A stretch of 12,358 nt of DNA from Deferribacterales bacterium. GTDB taxonomy: Bacteria > Chrysiogenota > Deferribacteres > Deferribacterales > JAISNW01. This document shows positions 5,601-12,358 of the stretch, piece by piece (positions within the stretch are counted from its first letter, which is position 1; each line of letters starts with the position of its first letter). Made by a program: the position numbers and the translations under genes. The notes beneath the pieces were generated by a model. That model was given only the letters and a program-made list of their open reading frames with translations, had not been told where the DNA came from and did no database searches. The stretch spans positions 1 through 12,358 of the forward strand of contig BNUJ01000043.1 of NCBI GenBank assembly GCA_025997275.1. The letters run 5' to 3'.

Positions 5601-6402
5601 GTATCACCAACTGAATAATTATGCGCTTCAACACCGCCAAAATCGCCAAAGCAACTATAACTGACACATCAAACACCCCTAGTTGCGGAACTATCCTGCG
5701 AACACGTTCCAAGAGTGGTTCAGTTAGATAATATATGATTTGTGCATGGGTGCTTTGCATAGCAGGGGACAGCCACGATAAGAGTGCCCTGAGCACAAAC
5801 ACCCACATGTATATATCCAACATAGTGACTATTGATAAGACGAAATGTGAGGCGGCATCAGACACCAAAATTAGCGGCACTAGCACGCCCAAATGCAATA
5901 ATGCTGCCATTATGAAGTTAAGTCCCGTCATTAACGCTATAGATATCAACGCTACTGATAATATAGCTGGCACCGCTACAAAATTGCTACGGATGGGCAG
6001 GATAACACGAACAGCCTTTATCCAAATAGCACCAAGCCTATAAAATAACGTGAACGCACTGCTGGCAATAGAGGACGCAGTCGCACCAAGCAGTATAGCC
6101 AATATGAAAAAACACCCCAAAAACGCAATTAAGTCCCTATACGTCTGCATTATAGTGATACCAGCATTCATTCGAGAAAAAAATGCTGAAAATAGCCCGT
6201 CAAGAAAGCCTAACACCAGTATAAACACAGGGATATATTTATCGCTGTCAGACTTCGTGCCCTTTATTCGCTTGAATATAAAATCAGTCATAACGCCAAT
6301 GGTCTTACCTATAGCATTAAAGTTAAGCTCCTGCTGAGTGAGTGCCCAGCGCAAAAGCAATACGATAATATAAAACTTGACAGCAAAATCTATCACGCCC
6401 AC
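5587..6402 (-). CDS. Membrane protein with two YggT-type regions
   Basis: A 271-residue integral membrane protein. The C-terminal part is a clear YggT (YlmG) domain: IYMWVFVLRALLSWLSP (197-213), YLTEPLLERVRRIVPQLGVFD (225-245) and a final helix to about 265. The N-terminal part repeats the plan more loosely: a helix at 4-20 with LLLRW, FIFKRIKG (41-48), and a helix at 57-75. Further hydrophobic segments lie at about 92-118 and 143-182. Typical YggT proteins are about 90-190 residues, so this is a long, duplicated form. The family is linked to membrane organisation or cell division in some bacteria; the exact role is unknown. The GTG at 6402 follows the lepA stop by 3 bp; a GTG at 6396, two codons later, fits the GGGGGTG better and may be the true start. 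Confidence 0.85.
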   Translation of the reverse strand: MGVIDFAVKFYIIVLLLRWALTQQELNFNAIGKTIGVMTDFIFKRIKGTKSDSDKYIPVFILVLGFLDGLFSAFFSRMNAGITIMQTYRDLIAFLGCFFILAILLGATASSIASSAFTLFYRLGAIWIKAVRVILPIRSNFVAVPAILSVALISIALMTGLNFIMAALLHLGVLVPLILVSDAASHFVLSIVTMLDIYMWVFVLRALLSWLSPAMQSTHAQIIYYLTEPLLERVRRIVPQLGVFDVSVIVALAILAVLKRIIIQLVIHASL

Positions 6403-6405
6403 CCC

Positions 6406-8196
6406 CTATATCTTTAAGACAGCTAAAAATGCCTCTTGCGGCAGGTCAATGCGACCTATCTGCTTCATACGTTTCTTGCCCTCTTTCTGTTTTTCCAGTA
6501 GTTTACGTTTACGCGTAATATCACCGCCATAGCACTTAGCGATGACGTCCTTACGATACGCCTTTACCGTGCTACGAGCTATAATTTTATTACCTATCGC
6601 CGCCTGTATAGCTACCTCAAACATCTGACGCGGAATAACCTCCTGCATCTTTTCTACTAATTCACGCCCTTTATACTCCGCTTGGTCTTTATGTATAATT
6701 ATACTCAGCGCATCAACAGGTTCTTTATTTATCAATATATCAAGTTTTACAAGGTTAGCTGCCCTATAGTTTGACAGCTCGTAGTCAAATGACGCATAAC
6801 CACGTGAAATAGATTTTAATTTATCGTAAAAGTCTGTCACAACCTCCATCATAGGTATTTCATATTCAAGTATAATCCTCTGTGCACTCATATAGCGCAT
6901 ATTCGTCTGCACCCCGCGCCTAGCCTGCAGTAGCTGTATGACACCGCCCACGTAATCTGACGGCAAAATCACAGTTGCTGATATATATGGCTCCTCTATC
7001 AACGCTATTTCGCCACTGACAGGCAACATCGCTGGATTATCAACAGATATTTTCTCGCCGTCAACCTTTTCTATCTTAAATATAACAGTCGGCGCAGTGG
7101 AGATAAGGTTTAAGTTAAACTCACGCTCCAGCCGTTCCTGCGCTATCTCCATATGCAGCAACCCTAAGAAACCGCATCTAAATCCAAAACCCAATGCCTG
7201 AGAGCTTTCTGGCTCAAAGGTGACGGAACTATCATTTAGTATCAATTTTTCTAATGCATCCCGCAGTTCCTGATAGTCTTGAGGGTCTATGGGGTATAAT
7301 CCGCAGAAAACAACAGGTTTTACAACCTTAAAACCGGGAAATGGCTCAAGCGTCTTTCTATTCGGATGAGTCACTGTATCGCCTATCTTTACCTCATGGA
7401 CATCTTTAATAGCCGCAGTGAAAAAACCCACTTCGCCCGCTTTCAGCTCTGACACGGGTAGCGATTCAGGGGTGAAAACCCCCATTTCGGTAATCTCATA
7501 TTCACTATTGAGCGACATTAGGTTCACCTTATCGCCAAGTCGCATAACGCCGTCTATCAAACGCACCAGCACCACAACGCCGCGATAGCTGTCAAACCAC
7601 GAGTCAAATATCATCGCCTTTAGAGGGGCATTTGCATCTCCGCTAGGCGGCGGTATCTGCTTAACTATTGCCTCTAGTATCTCTTTTGTGCCTATCTTTT
7701 CCTTTGCACTGGCAAGGATAGCACCGCTGGCATCTATACCTATTACATCCTCAACCTCGTGCTTTACCCGTTCAGGGTCGGCACTGGGCAGGTCTATCTT
7801 ATTTATAACAGTTATGAGTTCTAGCCCTTGGTCAACCGCCATATACGCATTAGCAATGGTCTGCGCCTCAACCCCTTGCGAGGCATCCACCACAACCAGC
7901 GCACCATCGCAAGCGGCAAGGCTACGCGATACCTCATAAGTAAAATCAACGTGCCCAGGCGTATCTATAAGATTAAGCTGGTAGGTAAGTCCGTCTTCCG
8001 CTTTATATGATAATCGGGCAGTCTGCGCCTTGATAGTAATACCGCGTTCTCGCTCAATATCCATATTGTCAAGCACCTGTGCCTTCATATGGCGTTTATC
8101 CAGTCCGCCTGTATATTCAATGAGCCTATCGGCAAGGGTTGATTTGCCGTGGTCAATGTGCGCTATTATGCTAAAATTGCGTATATTAGATGCCAT
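6406..8196 (-). CDS. lepA: Elongation factor 4 (back-translocating GTPase LepA)
   Basis: A 596-residue ribosomal GTPase of normal length. It acts on stalled or mis-translocated ribosomes, and it is found at the membrane or in the cytoplasm. G domain motifs: AHIDHGKST (12-20), RERGITIKAQ (49-58), DTPGH (78-82) and NKID (132-135). An EF-G-like domain II, domains III and V, and the LepA-specific C-terminal domain ending RIDLPQEAFLAVLKI follow. The start ATG 8196 is set by the canonical MASNIRNFSIIAHIDHGKS; no SD precedes it, and the promoter -10 element ends 8 nt upstream, so the mRNA is probably leaderless. It is the first gene of an operon with the YggT-type and ispD genes. Confidence 0.97.
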   Translation of the reverse strand: MASNIRNFSIIAHIDHGKSTLADRLIEYTGGLDKRHMKAQVLDNMDIERERGITIKAQTARLSYKAEDGLTYQLNLIDTPGHVDFTYEVSRSLAACDGALVVVDASQGVEAQTIANAYMAVDQGLELITVINKIDLPSADPERVKHEVEDVIGIDASGAILASAKEKIGTKEILEAIVKQIPPPSGDANAPLKAMIFDSWFDSYRGVVVLVRLIDGVMRLGDKVNLMSLNSEYEITEMGVFTPESLPVSELKAGEVGFFTAAIKDVHEVKIGDTVTHPNRKTLEPFPGFKVVKPVVFCGLYPIDPQDYQELRDALEKLILNDSSVTFEPESSQALGFGFRCGFLGLLHMEIAQERLEREFNLNLISTAPTVIFKIEKVDGEKISVDNPAMLPVSGEIALIEEPYISATVILPSDYVGGVIQLLQARRGVQTNMRYMSAQRIILEYEIPMMEVVTDFYDKLKSISRGYASFDYELSNYRAANLVKLDILINKEPVDALSIIIHKDQAEYKGRELVEKMQEVIPRQMFEVAIQAAIGNKIIARSTVKAYRKDVIAKCYGGDITRKRKLLEKQKEGKKRMKQIGRIDLPQEAFLAVLKI

Positions 8197-8204
8197 AAAT
8201 TTTT

Positions 8205-8233
8205 ATTGTATCATTCATCTGACAGGGATGCAA
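8205..8233 (-). promoter_or_regulatory. lepA operon promoter, predicted leaderless
   Basis: On the minus strand, TTGCAT (8233-8228), a 17-bp spacer and TACAAT (8210-8205), with TG one base before the -10 (extended -10). Only 8 nt separate the -10 from the lepA ATG, so transcription should begin at or within about 2 nt of the start codon. Confidence 0.75.
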
Positions 8234-8280
8234 GCAGGTAAGATTTAGCAATAATGTAGTTATTACCTTGAACGAATAAA

Positions 8281-8289
8281 TGCTATACT
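8281..8289 (+). promoter_or_regulatory. hypF extended -10 promoter, predicted leaderless
   Basis: TGC followed by TATACT (8284-8289) forms an extended -10 element. No good -35 lies at 16-18 bp. The ATG of hypF starts 5 nt after the -10, and no SD is present. The 98-bp gap to lepA holds both divergent promoters. Confidence 0.6.
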
Positions 8290-8294
8290 AGCTT

Positions 8295-10556
8295 ATGAAT
8301 AGTCGCTTCATACATCTATCTGGTATCGTGCAGGGGGTGGGATTCCGCCCGTTTGTATCTAGGCTGGCAGCTGAGCTACACATACTAGGCTACGTTCGCA
8401 ACACGCCAGCAGGGGTGGAGATAGTGGCACAGGGAGAACCCGCTACCACAGACGACTTTACGCGTAGGTTAGTGAAAGATGCCCCTGCGAATGCTCATAT
8501 AGCTGAAATATCTGTTATGGCAAACACAGAGAGCACTACATATAAAGCATTTGAGATACTAGCTAGCGTTGCAGACGATAAAACTCGCTATAAATACACG
8601 GGGGCGGTCTTTGTGCCAACTGACCTTGCAATCTGCAAAGATTGCTCTGCGGAGCTAGCAGACCCCAAGAACAGGCGGCATGAATACCCGTTTATCAACT
8701 GCACTAACTGCGGACCACGATATACCATAATAGAAAATCTGCCCTACGACAGAGCAAGCACCACTATGAAAGTCTTTGAGATGTGCCCAGAATGTGCGGA
8801 GGAATACAAAAACCCTGCCACTAGTCGCTTCCACGCCCAACCAAACGCCTGTGCAGATTGCGGAGCGCACCTTTATATAAATACAACTAATGGTAGATTA
8901 CAAGATATTGAAGCGGTGAAATATATAGCAGGGTTGATAGATAGCGGAGAAATTGTAGCCGTGCGCGGAGTAGGTGGCTATCACCTGATATGCGATGCCT
9001 ATAACGACAGCGCAGTGTTAAAACTACGCCAACTGAAACTGCGCCCTACAAAACCTTTTGCTGTGATGTGTGATGACTTGTCAATGTTAAATGCATCTAG
9101 CGAGGTGTTAGCGGCAGTATCGTCCCCGCAAGCACCGATAGTTATCTTTGACTGGCAAAATGCCCCGATAAGCCAACATATTAACCCTACTAGCTCACAG
9201 GTAGGCGTGATGGGCGCATATAGCCCCATACATAAGCTAATATTAAAATATACGACCCATAAATGTATAGTGGCAACCAGTGGCAACAGGCACGATGAGC
9301 CTATATGTTATGAGCCAAACGATGCCGAAAGGCGACTAGCACACTTCACCCCGCATTTTTTGCACCACAATAGAGATATTAAGACGCGGATAGATGACAG
9401 TGTCGCAAGGTTCACAGCAGGTGAACTGCGGATTATCAGACGCGGGCGAGGGTATGCTCCGTTTCCCGTGTCAATAGCGCACAAATCTAAGTATAACATT
9501 ATATTTGGCGCGGGGGCGCACCTGAAGAATACTATTGCTATATCAAAAGGGAAATACGCCTTTGTGAGCCAGCATATAGGCAACTTAGACAACGCAGATA
9601 CGGACGACTTCTACATGGAAACTTACATACAGATGACACGGCTATTAAACTGCACACCTGAGCTTGCCGTATGCGACCTGAACGAGAGCTACTTTTCAAG
9701 CAAATTTTGTGAGCGACATGCTAGCCCAATAATGCGTGTTCAGCACCACCATGCGCACCTATTTGCGGCAATGGCGGAGCATAATATTACTGGGGATGTG
9801 CTGGGCGTTATCTTTGACGGCGCAGGGCTTGGTAGTGACGGCGCAATTTGGGGCGGGGAGTTTTTTGCTCTGACGGATGGACAGCTAAAGCGCGACAGAC
9901 ACCTTGAATACGTGCCTCAGCCAGCTATGAACACAGCAGCAATCTACCCTGCGAGAATGGCTCAATCATATTTGATGAGCGCAGGCGTATGGGAGCAAGA
10001 CTACTGGGGAGCGAAAATGGGGTTGACCGCTGAGATAGTTCAGCTAAATGGAGCGTTGATAAACAACAACAAAACCGTGCGGACAAGCTCTGCAGGACGG
10101 CTGTTTGAGAGCGTAGGAGCTATGGTGCTCGGAATAAATAAGAACGAATATGAAGGACAGGCGGCGGTCGCACTGGAAGCTATAGCTGGCACTGATAATA
10201 ACGTGTATAAATACGGCTTACCCAGCAGAGAGCTTGCTATAACGCCTATTATCAGACAAGTTGCAGAAGATATAAAGAGTGGCGTAGTAGCAAATGTCAT
10301 ATCGGCACGCTTTCACAATACTATTGCAACTATGATTACCGATAATGTGCTGGATATGGCAAAAACATATAATATTAAACGTGTAGTGCTAGCGGGTGGA
10401 GCATTTCAGAACTGCAGACTATTGGAACAAACGGCAAAACTGCTGACGGCAAGGAGTATAGAGTGCATAATCCCAAGACTAATACCTATCAATGACGGCG
10501 GAATATCATTAGGGCAGGTGTTCTACGCAAATATTGCTCCCAGCATAGCCCTTTAG
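8295..10556 (+). CDS. hypF: Carbamoyltransferase HypF, [NiFe]-hydrogenase maturation
   Basis: A 753-residue protein that uses carbamoyl phosphate and ATP to load the carbamoyl group onto HypE, the source of the cyanide ligands of [NiFe] hydrogenase. Domains in order: acylphosphatase (about 5-90, GIVQGVGFRPF at 10-20); paired zinc fingers with C114/C117/C136/C139 and C164/C167/C186/C189; YrdC-like domain (about 200-390, RGVGGYHL, KPFAVM, ATSGN); and a Kae1-like carbamoyltransferase domain (400-753) with HHHAH (484-488) and FDGAGLGSDGAIWGGEF (507-523). All key motifs and the usual length are present. The start fits the family N-terminus. No other hyp or hydrogenase gene lies in the window, so it stands apart from its partners. 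The last 48 bp overlap the end of the RseC-like gene on the other strand. Confidence 0.97.
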   Translation: MNSRFIHLSGIVQGVGFRPFVSRLAAELHILGYVRNTPAGVEIVAQGEPATTDDFTRRLVKDAPANAHIAEISVMANTESTTYKAFEILASVADDKTRYKYTGAVFVPTDLAICKDCSAELADPKNRRHEYPFINCTNCGPRYTIIENLPYDRASTTMKVFEMCPECAEEYKNPATSRFHAQPNACADCGAHLYINTTNGRLQDIEAVKYIAGLIDSGEIVAVRGVGGYHLICDAYNDSAVLKLRQLKLRPTKPFAVMCDDLSMLNASSEVLAAVSSPQAPIVIFDWQNAPISQHINPTSSQVGVMGAYSPIHKLILKYTTHKCIVATSGNRHDEPICYEPNDAERRLAHFTPHFLHHNRDIKTRIDDSVARFTAGELRIIRRGRGYAPFPVSIAHKSKYNIIFGAGAHLKNTIAISKGKYAFVSQHIGNLDNADTDDFYMETYIQMTRLLNCTPELAVCDLNESYFSSKFCERHASPIMRVQHHHAHLFAAMAEHNITGDVLGVIFDGAGLGSDGAIWGGEFFALTDGQLKRDRHLEYVPQPAMNTAAIYPARMAQSYLMSAGVWEQDYWGAKMGLTAEIVQLNGALINNNKTVRTSSAGRLFESVGAMVLGINKNEYEGQAAVALEAIAGTDNNVYKYGLPSRELAITPIIRQVAEDIKSGVVANVISARFHNTIATMITDNVLDMAKTYNIKRVVLAGGAFQNCRLLEQTAKLLTARSIECIIPRLIPINDGGISLGQVFYANIAPSIAL

Positions 10557-10922
10557 CCTGTAAGACGACAGCACAAGAAATAACATTGCCGATATTAGGA
10601 AAGACACGGCACTGACAACATCGCTATGCGTTATGAAGTGTGCTACAACAGCTACAAATATTGCTAGAATAGCTGACAGGAAATACACGCCGAATACCAT
10701 TGTAAGCCCCGCATTATCGGAGATAATTATACGCACCCGCTCGCCCGTGCTGAAAGTGTCCGCATTAGGCGGTGTTATCTTGAATATGCGCTCGCTGTTA
10801 GAGGAGCAGACGGCATCGGCACGGCAGCCGTTGCAAGCGGAGCTTACCTCTGTGCGCACGTAAATGCTGTGAGCTGTGGTGTGCTCAATCAAGCCGAAAG
10901 TTTCGCAGACATTTTTTGACAT
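10509..10922 (-). CDS. RseC/MucC-family membrane protein
   Basis: A 137-residue inner-membrane protein with the RseC layout: a short N-terminal soluble domain with cysteines C30, C33 and C39 (ACNGCRADAVC), a beta-rich stretch with GERVRIIIS (60-68), two membrane helices (about 72-95 and 100-119) and a short tail. In E. coli RseC takes part in SoxR reduction and sigma-E control; in many anaerobes it lies near Rnf electron-transfer genes, but no rnf gene is visible here. ATG 10922 follows AGGAG by 4 nt. It ends inside hypF, converging with a 48-bp overlap. C6 and C132 are extra cysteines. Family confidence is fair; the role in this organism is unknown. Confidence 0.8.
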   Translation of the reverse strand: MSKNVCETFGLIEHTTAHSIYVRTEVSSACNGCRADAVCSSNSERIFKITPPNADTFSTGERVRIIISDNAGLTMVFGVYFLSAILAIFVAVVAHFITHSDVVSAVSFLISAMLFLVLSSYRLKGYAGSNICVEHLP

Positions 10923-10940
10923 AACACTCCTACAACCCTT

Positions 10941-10970
10941 ATTCTATCATAATCTAAAAAAAAGTGAAAA
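10941..10970 (-). promoter_or_regulatory. Candidate promoter of RseC-like gene
   Basis: On the minus strand, TTTTCA (10970-10965), 18-bp spacer, TAGAAT (10946-10941) with TGA just before it (extended -10). The predicted start is near 10934, leaving room for the AGGAG before ATG 10922. The -35 is poor and lies in the A-tract block. Confidence 0.4.
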
Positions 10971-10983
10971 AAATGCAAAAAAA
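10956..10983. promoter_or_regulatory. Three helically phased A-tracts (curved DNA or UP element)
   Basis: A8 (10956-10963), A7 (10967-10973) and A7 (10977-10983) are separated by 3 bp each, so their centres repeat every 10 to 10.5 bp. The block ends 3 bp before the -35 hexamer of the lysine aminomutase promoter, where an UP element would sit, and it also lies behind the divergent promoter. Confidence 0.6.
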
Positions 10984-10986
10984 GTG

Positions 10987-11015
10987 TTGCATATAGTTGA
11001 AATGTGGTGTATTAA
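10987..11015 (+). promoter_or_regulatory. Promoter of lysine 2,3-aminomutase gene
   Basis: TTGCAT (10987-10992), 17-bp spacer, TATTAA (11010-11015); predicted start near 11022 and a leader of about 53 nt ending in GGGAGGA. The -35 is the same TTGCAT as at the lepA promoter. A 14-bp palindrome, CTTTATTTATAAAG (11040-11053), lies in the leader and could be an operator or a small AU hairpin. Confidence 0.65.
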
Positions 11016-11074
11016 AGCGTCAAGTTGTTTGTTTTATAACTTTATTTATAAAGACGAACTTCAGGGAGGATGCC

Positions 11075-12358
11075 ATGATGAATATGGGACAGATGGTTCA
11101 AACTGCACAACCGCACCAGTTATCACACCCGATGATGCATATACCTATACCACCAATGGGGCAAATGTCTGAGATGCAACGTGAAACTTACAGCGAGCAG
11201 ATGTCTGATTTTGATGGAGCAGAGCCTCCGAGTCGACACCGAAACCGCGCCGCATTCCGCAGACGATACTATCCGAATGCAACCGCTTATGAGTGGAACG
11301 ACTGGAAATGGCAGCTTGCCAACCGCATCACTGACGTTAACGAACTATCTAAAATGCTCATCCTTTCTGACTCTGAACGGATGATACTCACAAACCACCG
11401 CGAACAGTTTCCCTTTGCTATCACACCATACTATGCATCGCTACTAGACCCTATTGACGATACCGACCCATTGCGTCTGTGCGTCGTGCCGCGTGATAGC
11501 GAACTACTATCAGACGGCGAATTTGCCGACCCGCTGGGAGAAACGCATGACGAGGTTGCTCCCGGTCTAGTTCACCGCTATCCCGATAGGGTGCTATTTT
11601 TAGCCACCAACTATTGCTCTACCTATTGTCGCTACTGCACACGTTCACGCGTTGTGGGGCAGAGGGAATGTTCGCACTCTCGGTGGGCACAGGCGTTGGA
11701 CTACATTAAAGCGCATAGGGAAATTCGCGATGTGTTAGTGTCAGGCGGCGACCCATTGACAATGCCCGATGATGTGCTGGATGGGCTATTAGCGCAAATT
11801 AGAGCTATAAAACACGTTGAAATCATACGTATAGGCACAAAAGTCCCCACAGTGCTACCACAACGCGTAACGCCGTCACTAGTAAAGGTGTTAAAGAAAT
11901 ATCACCCGTTGTATGTCAGCGTCCACGCAACCCATGCAGACGAGTTCACTGAGGAGAGTATCAAAGCCTGTGAACGGCTTGCAAATGCGGGCATCCCGCT
12001 GGGCAGTCAGACGGTGCTATTGCGCGGAGTAAATGATGACCCGTTTATCATGAAGAAGCTGATGCATAGGCTGATGGTTTCCCGTGTGCGTCCATACTAT
12101 CTGTATCAGTGCGACCCTGTAGTTGGAACAAGGCACTTCCGCACATCTGTGGCAAAGGGTGTTGAGATTATATCTAATCTGCGTGGCTGGACGACTGGCT
12201 ATGCTGTGCCTACGTTTGTGATAGACGCCCCCGGAGGAGGTGGCAAGATACCGATAAATGTTAATAATATTTGCGGCGAAGATAATGGGGATTTGCTTAT
12301 TATGAACTATGAGGGGAAGATTTTCCGCTATCCGCAGGCGGATAAGGCGAGCTACAGT
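11075..12358 (+). CDS. kamA: Lysine 2,3-aminomutase, radical-SAM PLP enzyme (3' end cut)
   Basis: An open frame of 428 codons to the window edge, with no stop seen; the clostridial KamA is about 416 residues, so little is missing. The enzyme converts L-lysine to L-beta-lysine with SAM, a [4Fe-4S] cluster and PLP. The cluster cysteines are C181, C185 and C188 (YCSTYCRYCTRSR). Expected substrate and PLP residues are in YQCD (D347), FVID (D384) and PGGGGK (K391). The fold begins near WNDWKWQLANRIT (74-86). The N-terminus carries an extra stretch of about 55 residues rich in Met, Gln, Pro and His. GGGAGGA (11064-11070) serves ATG 11075 (5 nt) or 11078 (8 nt); the choice changes one residue. The role could be lysine fermentation or osmolyte synthesis; context does not decide. 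Confidence 0.93.
   Translation, partial: MMNMGQMVQTAQPHQLSHPMMHIPIPPMGQMSEMQRETYSEQMSDFDGAEPPSRHRNRAAFRRRYYPNATAYEWNDWKWQLANRITDVNELSKMLILSDSERMILTNHREQFPFAITPYYASLLDPIDDTDPLRLCVVPRDSELLSDGEFADPLGETHDEVAPGLVHRYPDRVLFLATNYCSTYCRYCTRSRVVGQRECSHSRWAQALDYIKAHREIRDVLVSGGDPLTMPDDVLDGLLAQIRAIKHVEIIRIGTKVPTVLPQRVTPSLVKVLKKYHPLYVSVHATHADEFTEESIKACERLANAGIPLGSQTVLLRGVNDDPFIMKKLMHRLMVSRVRPYYLYQCDPVVGTRHFRTSVAKGVEIISNLRGWTTGYAVPTFVIDAPGGGGKIPINVNNICGEDNGDLLIMNYEGKIFRYPQADKASYS

Noticed and set aside
1..12358. CRISPR array, tRNA or rRNA genes
   Set aside because: No regularly spaced repeats, cloverleaf-type sequence or rRNA-like conserved stretches were seen on either strand.

Overview
The window looks like a piece of chromosome from an anaerobic bacterium of moderate GC content. 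It carries oxygen-shy enzymes: a radical-SAM lysine 2,3-aminomutase, the [NiFe]-hydrogenase maturation protein HypF and an RseC-type thiol protein. It also uses the MEP isoprenoid pathway (IspD). I cannot assign a phylum with confidence. The SD-like sites, GTG starts and sigma-70-type promoters are all bacterial.

Left half (1-4558, all on the minus strand, read from right to left): a compact five-gene cluster. The order is a YaaW/UPF0174-like protein, a GTPase with a C-terminal DUF697 membrane domain (381 aa), a different GTPase with a long helical tail (349 aa), a second GTPase-DUF697 paralogue (328 aa), and a two-helix membrane protein that runs off the left edge. Genes 3 to 5 are overlapped or spaced by 3 bp. 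This is an accessory, membrane-facing GTPase operon of unknown function.

Region 4559-4913 is non-coding and holds the most interesting structure. Two inverted copies of a dif-like site (13-bp half-sites around the identical 6-bp spacer TCAAGG, at 4597-4628 and 4740-4771) flank a segment of about 123 bp. That segment contains a near-consensus promoter, TTGACT-17-TATAAA, pointing away from the GTPase operon. Inversion would turn the promoter to face the operon about 75 bp upstream of its first start codon. I propose a Xer-type invertible promoter, currently in the OFF orientation. No recombinase gene lies in the window.

Middle (4914-8196, minus strand): a housekeeping operon lepA, a double YggT-domain membrane protein and ispD, with 3-bp spacing or 14-bp overlap between genes. 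Its promoter (TTGCAT-17-TACAAT) ends 8 nt before the lepA ATG and there is no SD, so the lepA transcript is probably leaderless. The divergent hypF gene (8295-10556, plus strand) has an extended -10 element only 5 nt before its ATG and is probably leaderless too.

Right (10509-12358): an RseC-like gene on the minus strand overlaps the end of hypF tail to tail. It is divergent from a lysine 2,3-aminomutase gene (plus strand, cut by the right edge). The two promoters sit on either side of three helically phased A-tracts.
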